Part shown: piece by piece, positions 36,407-44,250 of the stretch | Layout: every line of letters begins with the position of its first letter | Position numbering within the stretch: position 1 is the first letter of the stretch | Source: Cupriavidus sp. 2SB | Lineage (GTDB): Bacteria; Pseudomonadota; Gammaproteobacteria; Burkholderiales; Burkholderiaceae | Direction of reading: 5' to 3' | Length of the DNA: 64,000 bases | NCBI RefSeq assembly: GCF_005503625.1 | Contig: NZ_SCMX01000004.1 | Span: 92,510-156,509, forward strand | The notes under the pieces: generated by a model | Told to the model about the DNA's origin: nothing | The model's database searches: none | Seen by the model: the letters and a program-made list of their open reading frames with translations, nothing else | Position numbers and translations under genes: made by a program

Positions 36407-37687
36407 ATGGCAACGGACGGACGGCTTCGGATTCTGGTGTGTGGGGCGACGGGCCTCATTGGTCGGGCACTGTGTGCGCGCCTGGAAGCAAGCGGTCATG
36501 AAGTATTTCGCGGCATGCGGACGCCGATCTTTGCGAACGACATAGCGATCGACTACACCAGCGACTTCAGCGTCGAAGACTGGTTGCCGCGCGTGAAAGG
36601 GATGGATGTCGTCGTCAATGCCGTGGGCATCATCGTGGAGACAGGCGCCAATCGCTTCGACGCCATCCATCACCGCGCACCGGCCGCCCTGTTTCGTGCC
36701 AGTGCCGAAGCCGGCGTCACACGGATCGTCCAGGTGTCGGCGCTTGGCGCAATCGACGGTGACACGCCCTACTTCCAGAGCAAGCGCGCCGCCGACGATG
36801 TGCTGCGCCAGTTGCCGGTGTCGTCGCGCATCCTGTATCCCTCGCTCGTCTACGCAGAAGACGGTGACTCCGCGCGGATGTTCCGCACGCTTGCCAGCCT
36901 GCCGTTGATTCCCGTGCCCGCATTGGGCGATGCCAAGTTCCAGCCGGTCCATGTGGACGATGTCGTGGACGCTGCGATGCTGGCGATTGCATCCTCAACT
37001 GCCTCGGCCTCATCGATTGACGTCGTAGGCCTGCACCCGGTTTCCTATCGCGCGATGCTCGACGCCTACCGCGCAGGCATGCAATTCCCGCCTGCGCGCT
37101 GGATCACGATCCCGCGCCCCGTCATGACGATTGCAGCCCGCGTGGCGGGATTCGTACCTGGCTCGAAGCTCACAACTGACAACTGGCGGATGCTGCAGTA
37201 CGGCTGTCATGCCGATGCTGCACCGATGACGCAAACGCTCGGCCGTCCGCCGCTGGCAATCGATCAATTCATATCGTGCAACGACGCACCGGCACTGCGC
37301 CAGCACGCTATGGCCGCGTGGCGATTGCCGATGCTGCGCGCCGTGATGGCGATGATCTGGCTGGCAACCGCATTCGTCACGCTGTTCGCCTATCCGATTG
37401 CAGACAGCCTCGCGATGCTCCACGCCGTGGGACTCGACGGCACGTTAGCCACCGTGGCGCTTTACGGCGCGGTGGGTGTGGACGCCGCGATGGGCATCGC
37501 CTGTCTCTTCTATCGGGGCCGCGGACTCTGGGCGCTGCAGGCGGCAATCGTGCTGGGCTACTCGCTCGTGATCGCCATCGCAATGCCCGAGTTCCTGTGG
37601 CACCCGTTCGGACCCGTGCTCAAGAACCTGCCGATCCTCGCCATCCTTCTGATCCTCTACACGGAGCAACCATCATGGAATACCTAG
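36407..37687 (+). CDS. SDR/NmrA-like NAD(P)-binding protein fused to DoxX-like membrane domain
   Basis: A 426-residue protein from ATG 36407 (AGGGGA site). The N-terminal atypical SDR domain is at about 1-290 (RILVCGATGLIGRALCARLEA, VVNAVGIIVE, VQVSALGA, FQSKRAADD). The C-terminal part has four hydrophobic helices at about 305-425 (MIWLATAFVTLFAYPIA, YGAVGVDAAMGIACLFY), resembling DoxX-like/DUF4166-associated membrane proteins. It is probably a membrane-bound oxidoreductase or quinone/lipid-linked enzyme. It overlaps the DUF2269 gene by 13 nt and is under a putative GbsR operator. Confidence 0.85.
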   Translation: MATDGRLRILVCGATGLIGRALCARLEASGHEVFRGMRTPIFANDIAIDYTSDFSVEDWLPRVKGMDVVVNAVGIIVETGANRFDAIHHRAPAALFRASAEAGVTRIVQVSALGAIDGDTPYFQSKRAADDVLRQLPVSSRILYPSLVYAEDGDSARMFRTLASLPLIPVPALGDAKFQPVHVDDVVDAAMLAIASSTASASSIDVVGLHPVSYRAMLDAYRAGMQFPPARWITIPRPVMTIAARVAGFVPGSKLTTDNWRMLQYGCHADAAPMTQTLGRPPLAIDQFISCNDAPALRQHAMAAWRLPMLRAVMAMIWLATAFVTLFAYPIADSLAMLHAVGLDGTLATVALYGAVGVDAAMGIACLFYRGRGLWALQAAIVLGYSLVIAIAMPEFLWHPFGPVLKNLPILAILLILYTEQPSWNT

Positions 37688-38139
37688 CCATCAAGGTCGT
37701 TCACATCATTTCGTCGGTGCTGCTGGTCGGTACGGGATTCGGCACGGCGTTCTACCTGTTCTTTGCCAACCGCTCGCGATCCGTGGAAGCCATTGCCGTC
37801 GTCTCACGGCTCGTGGTGCGGGCCGACTGGTGGTTCACCACGCCGGCCGTCATCATCCAGCCGCTGTCCGGTGCCTACATGCTTCATCTGGCCGGGTATC
37901 CACTGAACGCGTTCTGGATCGTGGCTTCAGCCGCACTGTATGCACTGGCTGGCATCTGCTGGCTGCCCGTGGTCTGGTATCAGATCCGCATGCATCGCAT
38001 GGCTGTCGAGGCGCACGCGCAGGGTACCGCACTGCCCGATCTGTACTGGCGCTACGCGCGCCGCTGGGAACTGCTGGGCTATCCGGCCTTCATCGCCATG
38101 GTGGTTGTCTTTGCGTTGATGGTGATGAAACCGATGTAA
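37675..38139 (+). CDS. DUF2269-family membrane protein
   Basis: A 154-residue protein with four membrane helices: KVVHIISSVLLVGTGFGTAFYLF, PAVIIQPLSGAYMLHLAGY, AFWIVASAALYALAGICWL and the C-terminal FIAMVVVFALMVM. It fits DUF2269, related to predicted haem-binding or urate-oxidase-type membrane domains. His residues lie in the first helix (VVHII). Translation is coupled to the SDR-DoxX gene through a 13-nt overlap. Function unknown. Confidence 0.8.
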   Translation: MEYLAIKVVHIISSVLLVGTGFGTAFYLFFANRSRSVEAIAVVSRLVVRADWWFTTPAVIIQPLSGAYMLHLAGYPLNAFWIVASAALYALAGICWLPVVWYQIRMHRMAVEAHAQGTALPDLYWRYARRWELLGYPAFIAMVVVFALMVMKPM

Positions 38140-38180
38140 GGGGCGCGAGTTAGAATGTTTGCCTGCCGCAACAACCTGAC

Positions 38181-39509
38181 ATGCCGCCTCCAATGTCATC
38201 TACCCTGATGGGCCTCGACCAGGCCATTGAAACCGCTGGTGTCGGTAAATTCCAGCGCCGCCTCTTCGTGATCTTCGGACTCGTCTGGGCGGCGGACGCC
38301 ATGCAGGTGCTTTCCATCGGCTTCAGCGCGCCGTCGATCGCCAAGACATTCGGCATCACGGTGCCGCAGGCGCTTCAGACTGGCACGTTCTTCTTTATCG
38401 GCATGGTGCTGGGCGCCTTTGCGTTCGGGCGACTGGCCGATCGCGTGGGTCGCCGGCCTGCGCTGCTGCTTGCGGTTTGCATCGACGCGGTAAGTGGCGT
38501 GGCATCGGCCTTCGCGCCGGATCTCACCTGGCTGCTGGCGCTGCGGTTGCTGACCGGCATTGGCGTGGGCGGCACGCTGCCGGTGGACTACACGATGATG
38601 GCCGAGTTTCTGCCGAAGGATCGGCGCGGACGCTGGCTGGTGTTGCTGGAGGCATTCTGGGCACTTGGCACGATCTGTCTCGCCGTCCTCGCCCTGGTGG
38701 CCAGCGACTATGGCAACGATGCGTGGCGCATCATTTTCTTCGTGACCGGGATTCCCGCGCTGATCGGCATCGTGCTGCGCATTCACGTGCCGGAATCGCC
38801 GCTGTTCCTGAATCGCAATGGGCAACCGGACAAGGCGCGCAGCGTGCTCGAACGCGTGGCCCGCGAGAACGGACGCACGGTAGACATCCCGGCACTGCAG
38901 GCTGATACGAGCGTCAAACAATCGGTATTCGCGCTGTTCACCACGACGCTGCGACGCCGCACGATTGCGCTCGCGCTGGCGTGGCTGCTGATTTCCATCG
39001 CGTATTACGGCGTATTCGTCTACCTGCCGATCCGACTGAGCACGCAGGGTTTCGCGTTCATGCGCGGACAGGTCTTCCTGGTGGTGCTGGCGCTGGCGCA
39101 ACTGCCGGGTTACGCGCTGGCGGCGTATGGCGTGGAACGCTGGGGACGCAAGCCCACGCTGATCGGATTCCTGCTGCTCAGTGCGCTGGGCTGCCTGCTG
39201 TACAGCCTCGGTACATCGCCCGTGGTGGTCATCGGCTCCACGCTGCTGATGAGCTTTGCGCTGCTGGGCACCTGGGGCGGGCTCTACGCATTCACGCCCG
39301 AGGTATTTCCCACATCCTTGCGCGCAACCGGCATGGGCACGGCGGGCGCGGTCGCGCGGTTTGGCGGGCTGTTCGCACCGTCGATCATCGCGCCTGTGAT
39401 GGCGACCCACTTCACGCTGGCACTGGCGATGATCTCGGCAATGTTGCTGGCGGCAGCCGTTGCGGTGGCAGCGGTCAATGTGGAATCGCGAAACCGGGCG
39501 CTGGACTGA
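38181..39509 (+). CDS. MFS transporter (NiaP/SV2-like)
   Basis: A 442-residue carrier with 12 predicted helices in two bundles. The signature loop between helices 2 and 3 is GRLADRVGRRPALLL. Helix 4-5 motifs are RLLTGIGVGGTLPVDYTMMAEFLP and VPESPLFL after helix 6. These are typical of the NiaP/SV2-like and aromatic-acid carrier groups that take up small carboxylates. No catabolic genes adjoin it, so the substrate is open. A second ATG five codons in (MSSTLMG) is possible. Confidence 0.87.
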   Translation: MPPPMSSTLMGLDQAIETAGVGKFQRRLFVIFGLVWAADAMQVLSIGFSAPSIAKTFGITVPQALQTGTFFFIGMVLGAFAFGRLADRVGRRPALLLAVCIDAVSGVASAFAPDLTWLLALRLLTGIGVGGTLPVDYTMMAEFLPKDRRGRWLVLLEAFWALGTICLAVLALVASDYGNDAWRIIFFVTGIPALIGIVLRIHVPESPLFLNRNGQPDKARSVLERVARENGRTVDIPALQADTSVKQSVFALFTTTLRRRTIALALAWLLISIAYYGVFVYLPIRLSTQGFAFMRGQVFLVVLALAQLPGYALAAYGVERWGRKPTLIGFLLLSALGCLLYSLGTSPVVVIGSTLLMSFALLGTWGGLYAFTPEVFPTSLRATGMGTAGAVARFGGLFAPSIIAPVMATHFTLALAMISAMLLAAAVAVAAVNVESRNRALD

Positions 39510-39537
39510 AGCGCATGCTCACAGCAAGCTGCGTGGC

Positions 39538-40197
39538 ATGAACTTGCCTGATTTCCTGCCTTCTGCCTCTGCCGTGATGTTGCAAGGGCTCGTATTGAGC
39601 CTTGGCCTGATCATCGCCATCGGTGCACAGAACGCCTTCGTCCTGCGCCAGGGACTGCGCCGCGAACATGTGGGAAGCGTTGTGCTCTGGTGTGCCGTGG
39701 CCGATGCCTTGCTGATCGCGGCTGGGGTGATGGGGATGGCGGCAGCTCTTGGAGAGCGGCCCGGGCTGGCGCGGGCACTGGCGTTCGCGGGCGCGGCATT
39801 TCTCGCGTGCTATGGATGGCAGGCACTCCGGCGCGCGCGTCGGCCACAGGCGATGCAGGCCACTGCGGAATCCGGCGCCAAGCGGATCGGCCGTGGCGCA
39901 GCGCTGGCACAGGCGGCGGCCTTCACGCTACTGAATCCCCACGTCTATCTCGATACCGTGCTGCTCATGGGCAGCATCGGTGCGCAGCAGCCCGCTGCAA
40001 TGCGCGGCTGGTTCATCGCGGGCGCGAGCAGCGGCAGTGTGCTGTGGTTCACTGCACTGGGATATGGCGCACGCTGGATGGCGCCCTGGTTTGCGCGTCC
40101 CGCTGCATGGCGAGTGCTGGATGGACTGATCGGCGTGACGATGCTGGTGCTTGCGGGGATGATGGTGCGGTTGGGGTTGGGCTCCCCTCTCCCATGA
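39538..40197 (+). CDS. LysE/ArgO-family amino-acid exporter
   Basis: A 219-residue inner-membrane exporter of basic amino acids. The start is at MNLPDFLPSASAVMLQG. The family motif LIIAIGAQNAFVLRQGLRREH is in helix 1. Helices follow near 40-60, 68-88, 115-140, 150-170 and 180-205, and LNPHVYLDTVLLMG is conserved. The stop codon TGA lies inside a REPIN-like element, so the last four residues (SPLP) are encoded by the repeat. Confidence 0.88.
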   Translation: MNLPDFLPSASAVMLQGLVLSLGLIIAIGAQNAFVLRQGLRREHVGSVVLWCAVADALLIAAGVMGMAAALGERPGLARALAFAGAAFLACYGWQALRRARRPQAMQATAESGAKRIGRGAALAQAAAFTLLNPHVYLDTVLLMGSIGAQQPAAMRGWFIAGASSGSVLWFTALGYGARWMAPWFARPAAWRVLDGLIGVTMLVLAGMMVRLGLGSPLP

Positions 40198-40306
40198 AAT
40201 GGGAGAGGGGCTGGGGGAGAGGGCCGGAGGCTCTGCTTGCCAAAATCGTCGCAACTTGCACTGCTGGCCCTCTCCCCCGCCCCTCTCCCGCAAGCGGGAG
40301 AGGGAG
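40181..40306. repeat. REPIN-like double-hairpin repeat, copy 3 (inverted)
   Basis: Same end hairpins as the copies at 5871 and 32635, but the spacer is in the opposite orientation: its reverse complement contains GCAAGCAGAGCCTCC and TTGCGACGA. The first 17 nt overlap the 3' end of the LysE-family gene. It lies before the convergent tannase-like gene. Confidence 0.88.
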
Positions 40307-40323
40307 AAAAACAAGCCCAACAA

Positions 40324-42138
40324 TTAAGGCGCTGCCACGCCCTGCGTCTTCGCCGAGTACGGCGTGTAGAAACTCGAACCCGCCCACGCTGCCGTGGCCA
40401 CGTTATACAGCGCAGCTCCCGAGACGTAGTTCGCACCATCGTGCCAATCGCCTGATCCCTTGTACTTCGCCACGGCCGGATACGGGTACACCGGGCGCGA
40501 TGCGGTGACAACGTTCGTCGCATCGGTCTGGTACGTCATCACATCGCTCGGTGCGGTGCCCTGCTCCACCCATGCCGTGATGCGCGATACCAGGTCGATG
40601 TTCGGATGCCCTTCGCCGCCGCCACAGTGGCTGACGCCCGGCACGAGATACAGCCGCGTGAACGCGTCCACCGTCGACGTGCCCATGGCGCCCTGCATCG
40701 CCTCGTAGTAGGCAATCGTGAACAGCGGCGAGATGTGCTGGTCTGCCCAGCCGTGCCACAAGATCAGCTTGCCGCCCGCCTGCTTGAATGCCGAGAGGTC
40801 CGGATTGGTGGCATCGTTGAGCGAGTGGTTCGCCTGCAGGTAGTCGAGGAAGAAATTCCCGTCGTGATAGCCGAAGGTGTTGATGTTCGGCATCGTCGGC
40901 GAACCCGTGAAGATCAGGTTGTACGCACCCGCCACGATCATGTTGCTGAACAGGCCGGTCACCGGTACGGCTGCGGCAGTCGAATTGGAGTTCGGCACTT
41001 CCACGCCGATCCAGTTCGCCTCCGAGCCGAACTGCGGCGAGCCCGCCAGCATGCGCTTGCCCGTGGTGGTGTCAAGCGGACCGCTATAGATGCGGCTGGC
41101 CGTCGTGACTTCCGCCGCGGTCAGGCAGTTGCTGGTATCCGTTGCACCCGCCGCGCACTGGATCGAGACGGGGTTGAAGTTGCAGACGCGCGGGTCTGCC
41201 AGCAGACCGTCCGGCGCACCGCTCGTGCCGCCACACGCTGCCACCACTGCCTGGTGCAGCACCTTGGCCTTGTCGGCATACAGCACCACATTACCGGTGT
41301 TGTCGCCGGTCGTGCTATTCGAGATCACGTTCCAGCCGTGATAGAGCGAGTTCTGCGTCTGGAAGTGGGCGGCCGGCGCACCGGCGATGATGCCGTTGTA
41401 ATCGGACGGATAACGTTGCGCAGCCATCAGTGCCTCGCGACCGCCATCGGAGCAACCCACAAAGTACGCGTATTTCTGCACCTGGCCGTAGTACGCCTGA
41501 ATCAGCTTCTTGGCCGCAAGCGTGGTGACGTGTTGTCCGCGATAGGCGAAATCCGCCTGCTTCTGCGGATCGGACGACCAAGTTGCATCGGACGAGGTAT
41601 GCCCCATATCGGTCGCCGCCGTCACGAAGCCGCCCTGCTGCACCAGCGGGCACTTGTAGCTGAAGCTGAACGACGTATCCTTGCTCGGATCGCTGACGCT
41701 GCCGCACAGGCCGCCGCAGCCCAGCGCCGCAAATCGTTGTGTCCACGTACTGACCGGCAGTGCCACCTGGAAGGTGTTCGCAGGGGCCAGCGTGCCCTTC
41801 ACCATGCAGTACTGCACCGCCGCACCGTTGATCGTGGCCGTGGTGACCGTGGCCGACGTGATCGTGCTGCCCACACCACCGATTCCTGTGAGATCGACGC
41901 CAGCAAGCTGCGCGCAGTCCACTACGGGCTTGACCACCGCCAGCGTCGTGGCTGTCGTCGTGGTGCCGGCAGAATCCGATCCGGTCGAAGTACTGGTGCC
42001 CGATGTACTACTGCTATTGTCATCGCCGCCACATGCGCTGACCGCGACGGTCAGCACGCAAATCGCGAAATACGCGAGCAGCGGGCGCACGCGGGAACTG
42101 GCGCGCGCACGTAGCCCGCAACCATGTCGGTCTCTCAT
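40324..42138 (-). CDS. Tannase/feruloyl-esterase-family lipoprotein
   Basis: A 604-residue secreted esterase. The signal peptide ends in lipobox VAVSAC, then a Ser/Thr-rich linker (about 35-65). The family nucleophile motif is GCSDGGREAL with Ser230. Asp466 is in WHGWADQ and His504 in GVSHCGGG, and paired Cys next to Ser and His form the disulfide typical of tannases. It hydrolyses phenolic esters such as ferulate, gallate or synthetic aryl esters (MHETase belongs here). AAGGAG precedes the ATG. It is transcribed in the same direction as the PHP lipoprotein, but a terminator separates them. Confidence 0.92.
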   Translation of the reverse strand: MRDRHGCGLRARASSRVRPLLAYFAICVLTVAVSACGGDDNSSSTSGTSTSTGSDSAGTTTTATTLAVVKPVVDCAQLAGVDLTGIGGVGSTITSATVTTATINGAAVQYCMVKGTLAPANTFQVALPVSTWTQRFAALGCGGLCGSVSDPSKDTSFSFSYKCPLVQQGGFVTAATDMGHTSSDATWSSDPQKQADFAYRGQHVTTLAAKKLIQAYYGQVQKYAYFVGCSDGGREALMAAQRYPSDYNGIIAGAPAAHFQTQNSLYHGWNVISNSTTGDNTGNVVLYADKAKVLHQAVVAACGGTSGAPDGLLADPRVCNFNPVSIQCAAGATDTSNCLTAAEVTTASRIYSGPLDTTTGKRMLAGSPQFGSEANWIGVEVPNSNSTAAAVPVTGLFSNMIVAGAYNLIFTGSPTMPNINTFGYHDGNFFLDYLQANHSLNDATNPDLSAFKQAGGKLILWHGWADQHISPLFTIAYYEAMQGAMGTSTVDAFTRLYLVPGVSHCGGGEGHPNIDLVSRITAWVEQGTAPSDVMTYQTDATNVVTASRPVYPYPAVAKYKGSGDWHDGANYVSGAALYNVATAAWAGSSFYTPYSAKTQGVAAP

Positions 42139-42323
42139 GGATGTCTCCTTGAATGTTCGACCCGGATCGATGGCAGGGGCAATGCGCCCACTTCCATGCG
42201 GTGGTCGTTATGGGTATGCGTCGGCGAGGGGGCCAACGCTTCAAGGATGCGCGGACGAGGCGCCAGGCGGGTTGCAAACTGGCAAGCGGTCCGTTGCCGT
42301 TCGCTTATTGCGTCGTGGAAAGC

Positions 42324-42357
42324 AAAACGGCCCGCCCCGGTGCAACCGGAACGGGCC
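42324..42357 (-). terminator. Rho-independent terminator after PHP-domain gene
   Basis: On the minus strand, a stem GGCCCGTTCCGG / CCGGGGCGGGCC with loop TTGCA is followed by GTTTTGCTTT. It is about 20 nt after the stop codon at 42378. Confidence 0.88.
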
Positions 42358-42377
42358 GCCAACAGTCAGACTCGATC

Positions 42378-44042
42378 TTACGAGCCGATGCTCACGAACA
42401 CCGGGTTCGAATAGAACCACAGGTCGTTGTAGTTACGCGCGTTGATCGCGTTGAAGCGTGCGGGATCTTCGGCCACCGTTACCTTGGCATCGGGCAGCGG
42501 ATTGCCGTTGAGCGTTTCACCGGCCACGTTCATGCCCAGGTTCGTGCCGCGCAGGCGGAAGTACTGATTCCTGGCTGCCTTGAAGGTGTACGTGACCGTG
42601 TTGTACCCCTCGCTATCGAGTTTCCAGTCGGCAGACGTGAAGGTGGCAATGACCTTGGTCGAATCATTGGTCTCCTTGCTGTAGCCTGGCGTGCCCACTG
42701 CCGCGCGCGGCGTGACATCGCCGGCGATCAGGTCGACGTGGTCTACCGTGGGCTTCACGTTGACATTGATGCCGCTGTCGATCGGATACTGGTAGTTGTT
42801 GCGCTCGGGGCTCTTGAAGCGGATGGTGATGGTGACCGTCTCGCCAGCCTTGGCCTTCAGTTCACCGCCCATCTCGGACTTGCCTGCAGCACCCGAAGCG
42901 TTGAAGTCCAGCGCATTGATCAGGTCACCGTAGACGGAGAACATGCGGCCCGAGCGCACGCCTTCCAACACAGCCTGCACGCCCGAATACTTGTTTTCCA
43001 GCCACACATAGGTCTTGGAGTACTCGCCCGGGAAATAGCCGCTGCTGTTGGTACCCACCGTCTTGAAGTGGTGGTCCGAGTTGCCGACGTTCCAGAAACG
43101 GCGTCCATCGCCCAGCAGGGCATCCCAGATGCCGCCGACCTGCGCCACCACGTAATCGACGCCACCGTAGACGCGATTCTTGAGATTGGCATCCACGTAG
43201 GCTGTGGTGTAGCCACCGCGATCCGGCTCCATCTGGTTGCCGACCATGCCTTCCACGGCGAACGCCACGCGCGGCGCGGCATCGTTGAATTCGCGATAGT
43301 CCGCCGCCGTGTACTTGCCGGTATTGCGCGACGGGTGGTTGATCAGCGCGTAGCTGGTGTCCGGATAGTTGTCGCGCAGCCAGGCCACGGCCTTCACCGC
43401 ATCCGCATGCGTGGTGTAGGCACGCGTGCCGGCGGCATCCCAGGCGGCGACGTCAGCGGCATTGAAGAACGAAGCGGCACGATTCGTGAAGTAGTACTCG
43501 AACTGGTTGGCGGCCTTCGTGGCGGTGGCCAGCGGCGCGCCCGTGAAGATGCCCACGTTCATATGGTCGTGCGTGGGCATGTCCCATTCGAACGCCGAGA
43601 AAATCAGCTTGTTCGGATAGCTGCCGTTGGCCTGCAACTGTTTCACCGCGGGAATCTCGATATCGGCCATTGCCTTCGAGAACGCCACCGGGCCGCCTAC
43701 GATAGCCACGTCGTTGTCGTCGCGCAGCGCCGTGCGCAGGTGATTGGTGATTGCGGTCCAGTCCAGGCTGTTCTTCACCAGCGCCTCGTCCAGCACGGTG
43801 ACGAGCTTGCTGCGCGCATCGTCGGACTGGGTGGTGTGCACGTGCAGGTCACCCGTGGTCCAGCGGCCCGTCACTTCGGGCGTGGGCGCCGGATTGGTCG
43901 GCTGGGTGGGCGTGGTGGTTGCAGGCGGCGTGGTGGTACCGCTGTTGCTGCTGGTGTTGTCGTCGCTGCCATTGCAGCCATAGAACGCAAAGGCGACGGT
44001 CATGGCTGCTGCCATGCCGATTGCAGACTTGAGGTAACGCAT
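42378..44042 (-). CDS. PHP-domain metal-dependent hydrolase, lipoprotein
   Basis: A 554-residue exported protein. The signal peptide ends at FAFYGC (lipobox-like, Cys23), followed by a Thr/Pro-rich linker to about residue 55. The PHP domain begins with GDLHVHTTQSDDA. Further metal ligands are likely in WTAITNH, FEWDMPTHDH, YALINHPSR and GNSDHHFKT. The family hydrolyses phosphoesters with a trinuclear metal site. A beta-rich region at the C-terminus (about 400-554) may bind a ligand or the cell surface. It has its own terminator. Confidence 0.86.
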   Translation of the reverse strand: MRYLKSAIGMAAAMTVAFAFYGCNGSDDNTSSNSGTTTPPATTTPTQPTNPAPTPEVTGRWTTGDLHVHTTQSDDARSKLVTVLDEALVKNSLDWTAITNHLRTALRDDNDVAIVGGPVAFSKAMADIEIPAVKQLQANGSYPNKLIFSAFEWDMPTHDHMNVGIFTGAPLATATKAANQFEYYFTNRAASFFNAADVAAWDAAGTRAYTTHADAVKAVAWLRDNYPDTSYALINHPSRNTGKYTAADYREFNDAAPRVAFAVEGMVGNQMEPDRGGYTTAYVDANLKNRVYGGVDYVVAQVGGIWDALLGDGRRFWNVGNSDHHFKTVGTNSSGYFPGEYSKTYVWLENKYSGVQAVLEGVRSGRMFSVYGDLINALDFNASGAAGKSEMGGELKAKAGETVTITIRFKSPERNNYQYPIDSGINVNVKPTVDHVDLIAGDVTPRAAVGTPGYSKETNDSTKVIATFTSADWKLDSEGYNTVTYTFKAARNQYFRLRGTNLGMNVAGETLNGNPLPDAKVTVAEDPARFNAINARNYNDLWFYSNPVFVSIGS

Positions 44043-44195
44043 TGAGACTTCCCTGATGCTTGAGTTCTGATTGACCCGTAGTGCCGCGCGTCTTCGGCCA
44101 GGGGGTCCCTCGCATCAGTCGCCCGCCGGTCCTGCCGCGCTGGCAAGGCTGGTTCTACGGGCGCACATGGTGAACGACTTAGATGACAGGAGAGT

Positions 44196-44227
44196 GATGA
44201 CGGCGGAATTCGTCAGCCGCCGTCATC
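44196..44227 (-). terminator. Hairpin downstream of K+/H+ antiporter gene
   Basis: An 11-nt perfect inverted repeat, GATGACGGCGG / CCGCCGTCATC, with a 10-nt loop, about 25 nt past the antiporter stop. There is no T-tract, so termination would be weak or Rho-assisted. Confidence 0.5.
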
Positions 44228-44250
44228 GTTGAAGGCTCGATGCCAGTCCC

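Noticed and set aside
42153..44045. Plus-strand open frame of about 630 codons
   Set aside because: It mirrors the PHP-domain lipoprotein gene and crosses its terminator. The composition is that of an antisense frame.
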